Below are positions 54,106-63,815 of a DNA stretch of 64,000 nucleotides, in pieces. The DNA comes from Parvularcula sp039818345. Its GTDB lineage: Bacteria > Pseudomonadota > Alphaproteobacteria > Caulobacterales > Parvularculaceae. The stretch lies in contig JBCBUC010000006.1 in NCBI GenBank assembly GCA_039818345.1, positions 1 through 64,000 of the forward strand, in the 5' to 3' direction. The notes beneath the pieces were generated by a model. That model did not search any database. It saw only the letters and a program-made list of their open reading frames with translations, and was not told the DNA's origin. The position numbers were made by a program, and so were the translations under genes. The stretch's first letter is position 1. Every line of letters starts with the position of its first letter.

Positions 54106-57100
54106 ATGATCATGATCAAGTATCTTGCTCGTATCGCTAACTTAGCCCGTTCATCGATGCTTGTGGCTGCGGTTTGGTCGATTGCACTGGCCGGTCTTAC
54201 ACCGGACGTTGAGGCTAAAGACCTCCGTTCAATGGAACCGGTAAGTGAGAAGTCTGTGGCTGGCGCCTTTGAGACGCTTGTTGAAACGGCGCAGGCTCAG
54301 ATGATGAAAGCCCCAGCTGATGCCTATGCAGCAGCTCTTGGTGCTGAAGAACTCGCGAGCGCAATGCCTGCAGATCGCCGCACGGTGGCGCGGGCCACTG
54401 CTTTTTGGTTGAAGGCCGAAGCCGCACTCCGCAGCGGCAAACCCGAAGAGGGCGCCAGCGCGGCGTCAGCGGCTGCTGCGATTATGGAAACGGTTGAGGG
54501 CGAAGATGCGCTGCGCGCAAACATTCTTCTCATCCATGGCCGGATCGCAAGCCGACTGGCCGATGTGAACCTCGCGGTGAATTCGTTTTTCGCAGCGCAT
54601 GCTTTGTTCGTCGAGCTTGAAGACAAGCGCAAAGAGTCAATCACTCTGCAAGCGCTCGGTTCCATTTATAATGACGCCGAATCCTACGATAAGGCGCTTG
54701 AGTATTATCAGCGTGCATCTGATATCTATCAGGGCGACGATATCGTGGTCCTGTCAATCAACAACAATGTCGGCAACATCCTTCGCGAGATCGGAGATTT
54801 CGCGGGTGCTCGCGCAGGTTTTGAAAAGGCCTTCACCATTGCTGAGTCGATGGATAGCGCTGTTCTCATGGGGCGCATCCTGACGAACCGAGCAGAATTG
54901 GAAGTTGAAGCCGAGAACCTCGAAGCTGCAACGTTCTACGCCAACGTGGCGCGTCAGCACCTTTCCGTTGAGGGCGGAGCGCCTTGGCTACGCTTTGTCA
55001 GCGGTGTCGACGCCGATGTCGCCTATCGTCAAGGTGACATGGAACGTGCTCAGCTCGCCATTGAGCAAGCCTTCGCTGGCATGGATGTGAACACCTCGTC
55101 CATGTCGTTCGAAAATATGCATGCAACGGCTGCGGATATTTATACCTCGCTTGGTGATTGGGAGACGGCCTATCTTCACCAAAGCAATTTCAAACGTTTG
55201 TCGGATGAGGCAAAGTCGGTTGCGGCTTCGTCCAATCTTGCGTTGCTCGGTGCTCGGTTCCAGTTTGCTGAGCAGCAACTCAATATCGAGCGTCTACGGA
55301 ACGATCAACTCGAAAATGAGAGCGCGTTGATTGACGCTCGCCAACGGCACCAAATCCAGAAAATGGTTATTGCTGCTGGCGGGGTTGTAGTCCTTTTCGC
55401 CTTTTTGATGGCCGTCGGTATTTTGAGCCACAATCGCCGGATCGCAAAAATGAACAAAGATCTGGCGACCAACGTCGAGCGCTTGGGAGAAGAGATTGAA
55501 CGCCGCGAGCTCGTCGAAGCGGACCTGATCAAAGCGAAGGAGCGTGCCGAAGACGCCGATCGCATGAAGTCCAACTTCCTGGCAACCATGAGCCACGAGC
55601 TTCGGACGCCGATGAACGGAATCTTGGGATTCACCGATGTGCTGCTTGCGGGTGAGCTGTCGAAAGAGCAGCGCGAGCAGATCGAGATCATCGATCAGTC
55701 TGCGGGTGCGCTCCTGACCCTGATCAATGATATTCTTGATCTGTCACAGCTTGAGGCGGGTAAATTCAAGCTCCGTAGCGCGATGTTCAATTTGCGGGTT
55801 GTTGCTGAACACGCCGTCAAACTTCTCCGTGCAAAAGCACAAGAGAAAAACCTCAACCTTATCGTGCATGTCGATCCAACGCTTCCGACCTATGTGCATG
55901 GTGACGAAGACCGTATTCGTCAGATTTTGATCAACCTCATCGGGAACGCGGTCAAGTTCACCGAGCGCGGCGGCGTCTCGGTCCGTGTGCAACCTTCGTC
56001 AGATACCGGTGAAATCGAATTCGTTGTCGAAGACTCAGGTATTGGGATTGCCGAAGAGAAGGTTCAGCTCCTCTTCCAACGTTTCTCGCAAGTCGATGAA
56101 GGCGCAACCCGTCAGTACCAGGGTTCTGGCCTTGGTCTTGCCATTTGCAAAGAGCTGGTGACGGCAATGGACGGTGAGATCGGGTGTACGTCCGAGCCCG
56201 GCGAAGGCAGCACGTTCCGCTTCTCCATTCCGTTGTCGGAACGTCAAGGAGACGCTGTACCTCTTCGGCCGCAAAACGTGACCTTCGTGAATGAGCCGCG
56301 CGTTGTTCTTGTCGACGATGAGGCGATCCAACGCCGCGCTGTTTCAGCGATGCTTCAGAGCCTCGGAGCACAAGCGATCACCTTTGATAGCAAGGCAGCA
56401 GCGTTTGACGGTATGAGAACCCTGGCGGAACGCGGCGAAGTGGTTGCGGCGCTGTTGGTCAATGGAACCAGCACGGAGTTTACTGCCGACGAGATCATTC
56501 GCGGTGCTGAGCGTAACCAGCTGATCGCGAAGGGACGGGCGGCGGTGTTCGCGGGTATGACATCTTCTGATGGTGCCGAGGGTGTGCTCACGATCGATCA
56601 ACCTGTAACGATCACCGCGCTTGAGCGGGCATTGACTTCCATTTTTAAAGCGGACGAGTCGTCAAACGACACTATGGACGAGCAAAGCTCGTCGGCACCG
56701 CGTAACAATGTGATCTCTCTGGCGACTGCAAAATCTGATAAGCCGGTGTTGATCGTTGATGATGTCTTTGCCAATCGTAAGCTGCTTGAATGCCTTTTAC
56801 AGAAGATTGGTGTTAAGACGGTTTGTGCATCAAATGGACTTGAGGCCGTCGAACTGGCTGATGTTCAAGAATTTGGTGCGATCTTGATGGATGTCTATAT
56901 GCCTGTGCTGGGCGGAACGGATGCAACAACCCGAATCCGGCACGCTGATGGTCCGAACAAAAACACCCCCATCTTTGCACTGACTGCGGGTATCAGCGAA
57001 CAGGAAACAAAGGCAGTCGAGACCGCAGGCATGGATGGCCTACTGACGAAACCAGTTCAAGTTGAACTCCTTCACTCAACCGTGTTGAAAGCTCTCGAGG

Positions 57101-57156
57101 GTGAACGTGCCACCAGGGCTACCCAAAGTTCTACGAGCATGGCTGACTCACAATAA
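54106..57156 (+). CDS. Hybrid histidine kinase with TPR sensor and two receivers
   Basis: 1016 residues. A hydrophobic segment at about 13-32 is followed by a helical TPR region to about 400 and a membrane helix at about 419-440. Next is a HisKA box with His497 (MSHELRTPMNG), then HATPase (NLIGNAVKF, DSGIGI, GSGLGLAI). The first receiver (about 731-850) has Asn786 where the phosphorylated Asp should be. The second (about 878-1000) has Asp929 in ILMDVYMPVLGG. The start is at 54106 or 54112. The gap to the protease gene is only 18 bp, so they are co-transcribed. The TPR region probably faces the periplasm and senses a protein or peptide signal. Confidence 0.88.
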   Translation: MIMIKYLARIANLARSSMLVAAVWSIALAGLTPDVEAKDLRSMEPVSEKSVAGAFETLVETAQAQMMKAPADAYAAALGAEELASAMPADRRTVARATAFWLKAEAALRSGKPEEGASAASAAAAIMETVEGEDALRANILLIHGRIASRLADVNLAVNSFFAAHALFVELEDKRKESITLQALGSIYNDAESYDKALEYYQRASDIYQGDDIVVLSINNNVGNILREIGDFAGARAGFEKAFTIAESMDSAVLMGRILTNRAELEVEAENLEAATFYANVARQHLSVEGGAPWLRFVSGVDADVAYRQGDMERAQLAIEQAFAGMDVNTSSMSFENMHATAADIYTSLGDWETAYLHQSNFKRLSDEAKSVAASSNLALLGARFQFAEQQLNIERLRNDQLENESALIDARQRHQIQKMVIAAGGVVVLFAFLMAVGILSHNRRIAKMNKDLATNVERLGEEIERRELVEADLIKAKERAEDADRMKSNFLATMSHELRTPMNGILGFTDVLLAGELSKEQREQIEIIDQSAGALLTLINDILDLSQLEAGKFKLRSAMFNLRVVAEHAVKLLRAKAQEKNLNLIVHVDPTLPTYVHGDEDRIRQILINLIGNAVKFTERGGVSVRVQPSSDTGEIEFVVEDSGIGIAEEKVQLLFQRFSQVDEGATRQYQGSGLGLAICKELVTAMDGEIGCTSEPGEGSTFRFSIPLSERQGDAVPLRPQNVTFVNEPRVVLVDDEAIQRRAVSAMLQSLGAQAITFDSKAAAFDGMRTLAERGEVVAALLVNGTSTEFTADEIIRGAERNQLIAKGRAAVFAGMTSSDGAEGVLTIDQPVTITALERALTSIFKADESSNDTMDEQSSSAPRNNVISLATAKSDKPVLIVDDVFANRKLLECLLQKIGVKTVCASNGLEAVELADVQEFGAILMDVYMPVLGGTDATTRIRHADGPNKNTPIFALTAGISEQETKAVETAGMDGLLTKPVQVELLHSTVLKALEGERATRATQSSTSMADSQ

Positions 57157-57231
57157 CGCGTTCGCGTGCGATGGCCGCTGGTATGGTGCTCGTGATGCGC
57201 TAAGTCCCCCTCAACAAAAAAGGGGTCTATG

Positions 57232-58071
57232 ATGGCGATCACAACACTGGCGGGAAAAACCGCGTTTATCACTGGCGGCGCGAAAGGCATCGGATTCGCC
57301 TTGGCGAAGGTGATGATTGAGCAGGGGGCGAACGTCATGCTCGCCGACATAGAGGCCGATGCACTGTCCGATGCCGTCAAAACGCTTGGCGAACGCGCGG
57401 ATTCGGTCGTTTGCGATGTTGCCGATGCTGATGCGGTCAAGGCGGCGGCGGACAAAACGGTCGATCGCTTCGGAAAAGTTCATGTTCTTGTGAACAATGC
57501 TGGTGTTGGTGCGGGCGGCGCCCCAGGTGAGACATCGCTTGACGATTGGCGATGGGTGGTTGGAATCAATCTCATGGGAGTTGTCCATGGTGTAGAAACC
57601 TTCGTACCGCTGATGAAATTGCATGGCGAGGGAGGCTATATCATCAACACAGCCTCCATGGCTGGGCATGCCACTGGCGCCGGAACAGGTGCGCCTTACA
57701 ATTCCACAAAATTCGCCGTGGTCGGATATTCAGAAACGCTTCGCTTGGAATTGGCTGAGCACAACATCGGTTGCAGTGCCCTTTGTCCGGCCTGGGTCGC
57801 CACCAACATCCATAAAAGCGGCTTTGGTGCTCCGTCATCGGCAGAGATCGATATCGAGGAAGCGATGCAATCACCGCACTTTCAACAAATGGAGGCGGTG
57901 ATCAATAGCGGCTTGTCACCTGACCTTGTGGCCGAATGGGCCGTGGAATGCATGATGGCTAACCGGCTCTATATCTTCACGCACCCTGAATTCATTGGCG
58001 GCATCAAACATCGCATGGCGCATCTGCTTGATGATTATCAGGCTTGTGCTGACGATTCGCGGTTTGCCTAA
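57232..58071 (+). CDS. Short-chain dehydrogenase/reductase
   Basis: The 279-residue Rossmann enzyme has TGGAKGIG at about 15-22, NNAG in the middle, catalytic Ser in NTASMAG and the Tyr-x-x-x-Lys motif in YNSTK. It has the length and layout of classical SDRs. It uses NAD or NADP to oxidise or reduce an alcohol or ketone. The substrate is not evident. AGGGG sits 6 nt before the ATG at 57232. It is separated from the kinase by about 75 bp and probably transcribed on its own. Confidence 0.88.
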   Translation: MAITTLAGKTAFITGGAKGIGFALAKVMIEQGANVMLADIEADALSDAVKTLGERADSVVCDVADADAVKAAADKTVDRFGKVHVLVNNAGVGAGGAPGETSLDDWRWVVGINLMGVVHGVETFVPLMKLHGEGGYIINTASMAGHATGAGTGAPYNSTKFAVVGYSETLRLELAEHNIGCSALCPAWVATNIHKSGFGAPSSAEIDIEEAMQSPHFQQMEAVINSGLSPDLVAEWAVECMMANRLYIFTHPEFIGGIKHRMAHLLDDYQACADDSRFA

Positions 58072-58104
58072 AGTACCGATCGCCTTTAAGCGGCTTAAAC
58101 AAGA

Positions 58105-58133
58105 ACGCCGCGTTGAGCCTATCAACGCGGCGT
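58105..58133. terminator. Terminator between convergent genes
   Basis: A perfect 12-bp stem (58105-58116 with 58122-58133) with a 5-nt loop lies between the SDR stop and the serine hydrolase stop. On the minus strand it is followed by TTCTTGTTT, so it mainly serves the serine hydrolase gene. Confidence 0.8.
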
Positions 58134-58160
58134 CACCAATCTGTCGAGCATGAGTATGGG

Positions 58161-59426
58161 TTAGGACGAGCGCGGCGTTCGTGACCAGCGCCACCCCCCG
58201 ATAACGCCGATCAGAACGATAACGAACCCGCCTAAAGTGATCACCAGAAGCGTCGCTTCGATCCGCGCCGCAAACAACAGCGTGTCGATACGCCCGGTTT
58301 TCCAGAAGACCCATTCACTTGCAAGTTGCGTCGCGAGGAATGCGCTTCCGGTCTCAAGGACCACGATGCCGTCGCCCGTGTTCGGATCAACGCGTGCAGC
58401 CGTGTTGATAGCAGGACCGTTGCTGCCGTCGTGCCCGATAATATAGCCACCATGATCATCAGGGGCATAGAGAATAACGCCAAGACCCCAGATGTCTGCT
58501 CCCATCTGCGCTGCATGGGGTGAGCTGATCAAAGCAAGAGTTTCTGGCGAAAGGACCGGCTGCTGACCATTAGGTCCTTGTGCCTTGATAAAGATGGCCA
58601 GATCCTCCGCGGAGGTGAAGAGAGAGGTGGCCGCGAGAGCGGTGTACCACCGAAACTCCTCGGTTCGACCATTCTCATCAAAGTTCTCTGCCAGTCCGCG
58701 CTCCAGTGCCTGACGATGATCGAACGTTGTGTTGACCATGCTTAAGGGTTGGAAAACCCGCTCTGTCATAAATGCAGCAAAGCTTTGACCGGATACTTCT
58801 TCGATCATCAGCTGAAGGAGGGTGTAGCCACCTCCTGAATATTGCCACTCAAGACCTGGTTGATGGCCGATCTTAACGATGCCGCTATTGCCTGGGGAGG
58901 CATCGAGCGCCTTGGTGAGGGAATCCTCTAACGTCTGAACGTCATCTTCAATCAGAAAACCATCATACCCAAGCCCATCATCGAGCCCAGCCATATGGCT
59001 CAAAAGCCGACGCGCTGTCACACCATCTGGATCAAACGCACTGGGAGGAAGCCTCCAGCGGGAAAGATAGGTCGAAATGGGGGCGTCCAAATCGATCGAG
59101 CCATCTTCTACCAAAGCCATCACGCCCCAGGCGGTGAGCCATTTTCCAAGTGATGCAACTTGGTACACAGAGCTTCCATCGACAGGCCGGCCAGAGGACC
59201 GATAGAACTGTCCACTGATGTTCCCATCTTCGATCAAGATAAAGCTCAAATTGCCAACATGTTCGTTGTCTACGATGTTTTGCGCCGCCTCGATAAATGA
59301 CTCTGGCGCGTCAGACGAGGTGATGGGCGACTTATCCCACCCCTCGCTCATGCCGATGAACACCAAAACCGACCAGAGAACAAAGCCGATCAGTGTGCCG
59401 AAGACAGTGATTAAAGTCTTTCTCAT
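58161..59426 (-). CDS. Membrane-anchored serine hydrolase of the class C beta-lactamase family
   Basis: 421 residues with an N-terminal helix (about 5-26) and a C-terminal helix (about 385-410), so the catalytic domain is held at the membrane. Ser92-Leu-Gly-Lys95 (SxxK), a YSGGGYTLLQL block and IIGHDGSNG are the three active-site elements. The family includes penicillin-binding-like esterases and peptidases. A GGGGAG in front supports the start. No neighbour gives the substrate. Confidence 0.85.
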   Translation of the reverse strand: MRKTLITVFGTLIGFVLWSVLVFIGMSEGWDKSPITSSDAPESFIEAAQNIVDNEHVGNLSFILIEDGNISGQFYRSSGRPVDGSSVYQVASLGKWLTAWGVMALVEDGSIDLDAPISTYLSRWRLPPSAFDPDGVTARRLLSHMAGLDDGLGYDGFLIEDDVQTLEDSLTKALDASPGNSGIVKIGHQPGLEWQYSGGGYTLLQLMIEEVSGQSFAAFMTERVFQPLSMVNTTFDHRQALERGLAENFDENGRTEEFRWYTALAATSLFTSAEDLAIFIKAQGPNGQQPVLSPETLALISSPHAAQMGADIWGLGVILYAPDDHGGYIIGHDGSNGPAINTAARVDPNTGDGIVVLETGSAFLATQLASEWVFWKTGRIDTLLFAARIEATLLVITLGGFVIVLIGVIGGWRWSRTPRSS

Positions 59427-59487
59427 TTTCTTCTCCCCATGACCTACCGGGTCGGGTCTATGCTGAATGGATCAGCCTCGTTGTCTG

Positions 59488-60360
59488 TTATGCCGTTGAT
59501 ACCGCGTGTGCGATAGGCGTCCATGTGCCTGCGTCAGCAACTTCGCGGGCGTAATCCAAAAAATCCTTCGGTGGCCGACCCAAAGCCCTCTGAACACCAT
59601 CAGTGAGGTGCGCATTCCGACCGTCAAGAACGGTGGTGAAGAGATAGTCGAGCAACCAAACCATCTCCTTTGGTGCGCCAGATGCTTCAATTCCTTCGAG
59701 AAAAGCAGAGTGGGGAATAGCGGTGAAGGTCACGTCGCGGCGGGACGCGTGGGTGATTTCCTCGGCGATGTCTTGAAAGGACAAGAGCCGGGGGCCAGTG
59801 ACTTCATAGACTTCGCCTTGGTGACCTGGCTCAGTCAGTGCCGTGACGACTACGTCTGCGATATCATCGACATCGACAAAGGGTTCACGCACGCCAGTGT
59901 CGGGCAAGGTGATCGCACCCGCCATGACCATATTGAGGAAGGCGCCTTCGGAAAAATTCTGGTTGAACCAGCTTGCACGAACGATTGTCCAAGCAAGGCC
60001 GGAATATTGAACAATGCGTTCGCAGGCCTGGGCCTCCGCTTCACCGCGACCAGAGAGAAGCACAAGGTGCTCCACTCCGGCTCGTTTGGCCCGTCGGCAG
60101 AACGAGCCGATGAGGTCAGTCGATCCTGGAACAGCGAGATCGGGCGCAAACGTGATGTAGGCGGCTTTTGCGCCTTGTAAGCAGGCGTCCCAGCTTTGCT
60201 CATCTTGCCAGTCAAAGGACGGTGATCCCGAACGAGACCCGATCCGCACCTCTACTCCTTTGTCCTGAAGTTTCTTGGCGACACGGCGACCGGTCTTCCC
60301 TGTGCCGCCGATGACCAGCATCGGGCCGTTTGTCGTTGTTTGAGCAGTGTTTCCCATCAT
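59488..60360 (-). CDS. NmrA-like NAD(P)-binding protein
   Basis: The product of about 290 residues begins (after either of two adjacent ATGs) with MLVIGGTGKTGRRVAKKL, an NAD(P)-binding loop. PFVDVDDIADVVVTAL and YEVTGPRLLSFQDIAEEI are the conserved blocks of the NmrA/atypical SDR branch, with no classical catalytic Tyr. GGAG sits 5 nt upstream of 60360. Members sense redox cofactors or act as reductases. It is 99 bp downstream of an AraC gene on the same strand, its likely regulator. Confidence 0.8.
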   Translation of the reverse strand: MMGNTAQTTTNGPMLVIGGTGKTGRRVAKKLQDKGVEVRIGSRSGSPSFDWQDEQSWDACLQGAKAAYITFAPDLAVPGSTDLIGSFCRRAKRAGVEHLVLLSGRGEAEAQACERIVQYSGLAWTIVRASWFNQNFSEGAFLNMVMAGAITLPDTGVREPFVDVDDIADVVVTALTEPGHQGEVYEVTGPRLLSFQDIAEEITHASRRDVTFTAIPHSAFLEGIEASGAPKEMVWLLDYLFTTVLDGRNAHLTDGVQRALGRPPKDFLDYAREVADAGTWTPIAHAVSTA

Positions 60361-60459
60361 CGTCTCCAATCGGTTTGGGCTTGGAGTTGATCTAAGGAAC
60401 CTGGCGACCAATCGCTTGACACCACGTGCCAAACTTTTGATCATTTGCGCCAAAGCGCA

Positions 60460-61473
60460 TCAGCGCGATAACCTAAACGATCCTGGTGTGCCGCCAGACC
60501 AGCGTTTGAATGCTCGGGTGAAGGCGCTTTGATCAGAAAAGCCCGTTAAAAACGCGATTTCGGCCAAAGAATAATCCGTGTTGCGTAGAAATTTTTCGGC
60601 AAGATCCCGACGTGCTCTATCGACAAGCTCTTGAAAAGCAAGGCCCTGGTCGGCGAGCCGCCGTTGGAGCGTCCTGCCGCTCATCCCAAGCTTTGTCGCG
60701 ATGTGACTGACCGTCGGTACGCCATCGCTCAATGCTTGGGCCACCTGGATCCGAACACGCTGATCCAGTGCATCATCATCCGTCAAAAGAGTAAGTTCAG
60801 TCTCCATGTGGGTATCGAAAAATTGAGAGATGGTCGGATCACCCAATCGGTTAGGTGTCTCAAGAAACTCTTGGGAGATTTCGAGTGCATCCCGGTCTGA
60901 CCCATAAATCACCGGGCAAGAAAAGAAAGATTCGTGTGCAGAGAGGTCAGATGGCCCTTGGTGTTTGAAATGAACGGATGCGGGTCGAAACGGTTTGGGA
61001 CAGACTTCTCGGCAGATTGTGGCGATCGCCACAATGGTTTGCTCGTTTGATACGCGTAATCCCAAACGTCGCTCGCCCTCGCGGTTCAGGACCATGTAGG
61101 TGCGTCCTTTCTCGCGCCGAACTTCATAGATCGAGACGCTGGTGAGAACGCGTCCGTATCGAACGGCGCGTTCCAGTGAGCCGACTAGGTTGATGGCGGA
61201 TTTCCAGGCTAAACCAAAAGCGCCGTAGTCGTCGCAGCGCATTAATGATCCGACGCGAATCGGGAGCGACGTGCTATCTTGATCCTCCAGCATCGCGCGT
61301 TCACACAATCGGTAATAGTCCTGGTCGAGAACCATCAGTTTTGGATCGACGGGAGCATCAGGGTCGACGCCTACAGACAAAAAAAGATCGCGACGCCGCG
61401 AGGTTGCACGTGGATCGTTCGCTGTCGCAGCTTGCACCACTTTGTGAACGAACAGTGTTGAAATCTGGCCCAT
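60460..61473 (-). CDS. AraC-family regulator with arabinose-binding-like N-terminus
   Basis: The 337-residue product has the ArgR/OruR-type N-terminal domain (Arabinose_bd family) at about 20-200 and a C-terminal HTH pair at about 240-335 (SHIATKLGMSGRTLQRRLADQGL, then SLAEIAFLTGFSDQSAFTRAFKRW). It belongs to the type with a long sensor, often controlling a neighbouring enzyme. The gene after it encodes the NmrA protein. Confidence 0.88.
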   Translation of the reverse strand: MGQISTLFVHKVVQAATANDPRATSRRRDLFLSVGVDPDAPVDPKLMVLDQDYYRLCERAMLEDQDSTSLPIRVGSLMRCDDYGAFGLAWKSAINLVGSLERAVRYGRVLTSVSIYEVRREKGRTYMVLNREGERRLGLRVSNEQTIVAIATICREVCPKPFRPASVHFKHQGPSDLSAHESFFSCPVIYGSDRDALEISQEFLETPNRLGDPTISQFFDTHMETELTLLTDDDALDQRVRIQVAQALSDGVPTVSHIATKLGMSGRTLQRRLADQGLAFQELVDRARRDLAEKFLRNTDYSLAEIAFLTGFSDQSAFTRAFKRWSGGTPGSFRLSR

Positions 61474-61641
61474 GGTGGAACGCCGCTGTCTAAACGCCTA
61501 AGTTGGATGCTCCGTTCTTGTGCATCGTTGATATCGAATGGTCGCTGATTGTTCGAGGGGATCACGCACTTTGAGGTGTTGTGGTGATAGTGTTCCGGTC
61601 TGAGGTCTGAACATAGCTAAGGTCAATTGTGTACGGACAGC

Positions 61642-61980
61642 CTAATGCTGGCCTCGAAGCACGTCATCGAACAGGGTCAGAATTGGATCAGATTCGTCAG
61701 TCGATGAATGTTTCTCGGTATCGGGAGCAAAGAGTTGACCAAGTTCTATTCGGTAGGCGTCACATAAAAGGCGTAATGCTTCGAGGCCGGCCCGGATCTC
61801 GCCGCGTTCAATTTTCTGAAGCGTCAAGCGCGGAATGGCCGTACAAGCCAGAACATCGGCAGAGGATAAACCGCGCATCATCCGCGCCAGGCGCAGGCGT
61901 GCACCAATGACAACATCAACGGGGCTTGGTTCGTTGCTTGCTGAATAAATTTCTATTCTAAAATTTTTTTGGTAGTTCAA
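61642..61980 (-). CDS. XRE-family HTH protein
   Basis: I start at a TTG at 61980, which has AGGA about 9 nt upstream. The longer frame reaching 62388 runs antisense through the LuxR gene and is not credible. The 112-residue product has a HTH at about 25-80: ARLRLARMMRGLSSADVLACTAIPR, then a second part with LERGE-like KIERGEIRAGLEALRLLCDAY. The acidic tail is of unknown use. It is transcribed away from the LuxR solo gene, sharing a 127-bp gap. Confidence 0.75.
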   Translation of the reverse strand: MNYQKNFRIEIYSASNEPSPVDVVIGARLRLARMMRGLSSADVLACTAIPRLTLQKIERGEIRAGLEALRLLCDAYRIELGQLFAPDTEKHSSTDESDPILTLFDDVLRGQH

Positions 61981-62107
61981 CGATCTATATCCTGTCTTTA
62001 TATTTTCCTTGGCACACGCTGTCGGTACGGATTGAGTTACTGGCGCTCCGTGAATAACGTTAAACGATAGCTCTTGAACGTTGTTATCACCAGAGTGTCG
62101 GTTGGCC

Positions 62108-62851
62108 ATGTCACAGGCAAGCATCATCAGCAAGGAGCACGTGTTCGACGCGATCGAACGCATCGATCGGTGCGTGGATGATAACGGGGTACTGACCGCG
62201 CTGCTGAATGCAATCTCAGAGACGGGATTGGAACGGGCGGCGATCGCGCAAATTGTCAACCCGATGGCTTTCTCGTCAGTGGAAGCTGAATGGAAACACG
62301 TCCATAACGTGCCCTCGGACTGGTTTGGCCAGTGGCTCAACAAGAACTCGATGTTGCACGACCCGGTGATCGCCTGTGCGCTGAGCACAACCCGGCCCTT
62401 TTTATGGAGTGATGCCTATCGGCTTGCCTCCGCTGCTGGTCTCGACGTGACTGAACGAGCCCGCGAGATAGGGCTTAATGAAGGTGTGGCGATCCCCGTT
62501 AGGTCATTGGACGGACCGCCTGGGTTGATAACACTGGGGGGCAAATCGCCATCTCTCAGCAACGAGGACATGCGTGCCATTCATTTGATCGCTACACATG
62601 CCTTTTCGCGGATTGAGGCTGGATGGGATGGCGATACGACAATGCCTGTCCGTCGACTGACAGAACGGGAAACGGAAATCATGCATTGGGTCGCTGCGGG
62701 AAAGACCAATTGGGAGATTGGAACGATCCTAAAAATCTCCGTCAGCACGGTCGAGAAGCATGTTGCCGCTGCCAAAGATAAGTTGAACGCGACGACAAAG
62801 GCCATGGCGGTTGTCCGTGGCCTTTCTCGCGGCGTGATCCTGCCAAGTTAG
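62108..62851 (+). CDS. LuxR-family regulator with autoinducer-binding domain (solo)
   Basis: 247 residues, ATG at 62108. Residues about 15-165 align with the autoinducer-binding domain: Trp then DPVI (about 82) and FLWSD. Of the pocket residues, the first Trp, the Asp-Pro pair, the later Trp and Gly are present, but the Tyr expected four residues after the first Trp is Trp. The C-terminal HTH is complete (RLTERETEIMHWVAAGKTNWEI). No luxI-type synthase is in the window, so it may listen to signals made by others. Its stop abuts the stop of the PhyH gene. Confidence 0.85.
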   Translation: MSQASIISKEHVFDAIERIDRCVDDNGVLTALLNAISETGLERAAIAQIVNPMAFSSVEAEWKHVHNVPSDWFGQWLNKNSMLHDPVIACALSTTRPFLWSDAYRLASAAGLDVTERAREIGLNEGVAIPVRSLDGPPGLITLGGKSPSLSNEDMRAIHLIATHAFSRIEAGWDGDTTMPVRRLTERETEIMHWVAAGKTNWEIGTILKISVSTVEKHVAAAKDKLNATTKAMAVVRGLSRGVILPS

Positions 62852-63811
62852 TTAGGCGGCTTCCCGCAGGACATCAATCGAACGTGACCGAGCCACGGGG
62901 TAGTCGGTGCAATCGAGCGGATCTCCGTGTTGTAATGAGTGTTGGACCCAGCTCTGGGGAAGACTCCCTGGCCTCAGGCAGTAGCGACAATCGGGGCCAA
63001 CATAACGGAACGAGATGGCACGACGGATGCGGGAGGATCGGTTACCGCCTGCGCCGTGGACCGTAAGGCCGTGGTGGAACACGATATCGCCGGGCTCTGC
63101 ATCGACCCGGACGATTTCATAATCATCCTTGTTCGCCTCAATATCCGGCAGTTTGCTGGAAGGCGCACCTGGAAGGGTTGTTTGTGCAAAAAACATGTTC
63201 GGTGCGAACGTTTCGTTCCAACGGTGCGAGCCTTTGATGTACTCAAGAGCGCCGCTGTCTTCATCCGCACGATCGAGGGCCACCCACGCGACGATGTCCT
63301 GGTCACCTTCGAAACAGGCGAAGTGTTTGTCCTGATGAAATGCACTTCTCACTGTGGCGCCTGGCTCTTTGACGAAGGTCGTGTCCTCCCAGAGCCTCAA
63401 GGGTTGGTCACCAAGCAGCATGCTGGCAAAGCTCGACATCTCAGACGTTAGCGCGACCCGTGCGATGCGGGCATCTTGATGCCATCCGCCTGCGTTGAAT
63501 CCAAAGCGTCCTTTGGCTTTGCCCGGCGCGACATCGTCGAGCGGGCGAGCTTCCTCGTCGTTGTTAATCACGGCTTTATAGAGTTCAACGTTGAGGCGTT
63601 CTTCATCACGCGCGAGTGCATCGTCTGAGCCCGAAAAAGCGTAGTCGGACAAAGCTTGGAAGTCATAAGACGTCGGCGTGTTTGAGAGCTCGTCCATCTG
63701 GTGATCGACAGCGTTGCGCAGCGCTTCGACTTCGTGCTGCCCTAACAATCCTGACACGCGCACGAACCCGTCAGTTTCGAAGCGTTGTTTGATCTCTGTT
63801 TCATTAATCAT
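62852..63811 (-). CDS. PhyH-family Fe(II)/2-oxoglutarate dioxygenase
   Basis: I start at the ATG at 63811. The 319-residue product has the iron ligands His159-x-Asp161 in FHQDKHFACF and His252 in GLTVHGAGGN, followed by Arg residues that bind 2-oxoglutarate. A second HQD at 111-113 looks secondary. The family hydroxylates small molecules, including fatty acyl or secondary metabolites. It is 4 nt from the gene to its right, so the two form an operon, and it converges tightly with the LuxR gene. Confidence 0.85.
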   Translation of the reverse strand: MINETEIKQRFETDGFVRVSGLLGQHEVEALRNAVDHQMDELSNTPTSYDFQALSDYAFSGSDDALARDEERLNVELYKAVINNDEEARPLDDVAPGKAKGRFGFNAGGWHQDARIARVALTSEMSSFASMLLGDQPLRLWEDTTFVKEPGATVRSAFHQDKHFACFEGDQDIVAWVALDRADEDSGALEYIKGSHRWNETFAPNMFFAQTTLPGAPSSKLPDIEANKDDYEIVRVDAEPGDIVFHHGLTVHGAGGNRSSRIRRAISFRYVGPDCRYCLRPGSLPQSWVQHSLQHGDPLDCTDYPVARSRSIDVLREAA

Positions 63812-63815
63812 TGGA

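Noticed and set aside
61981..62388. Upstream extension of the XRE gene
   Set aside because: It runs antisense through the LuxR N-terminus. The HTH protein is complete from the TTG at 61980.
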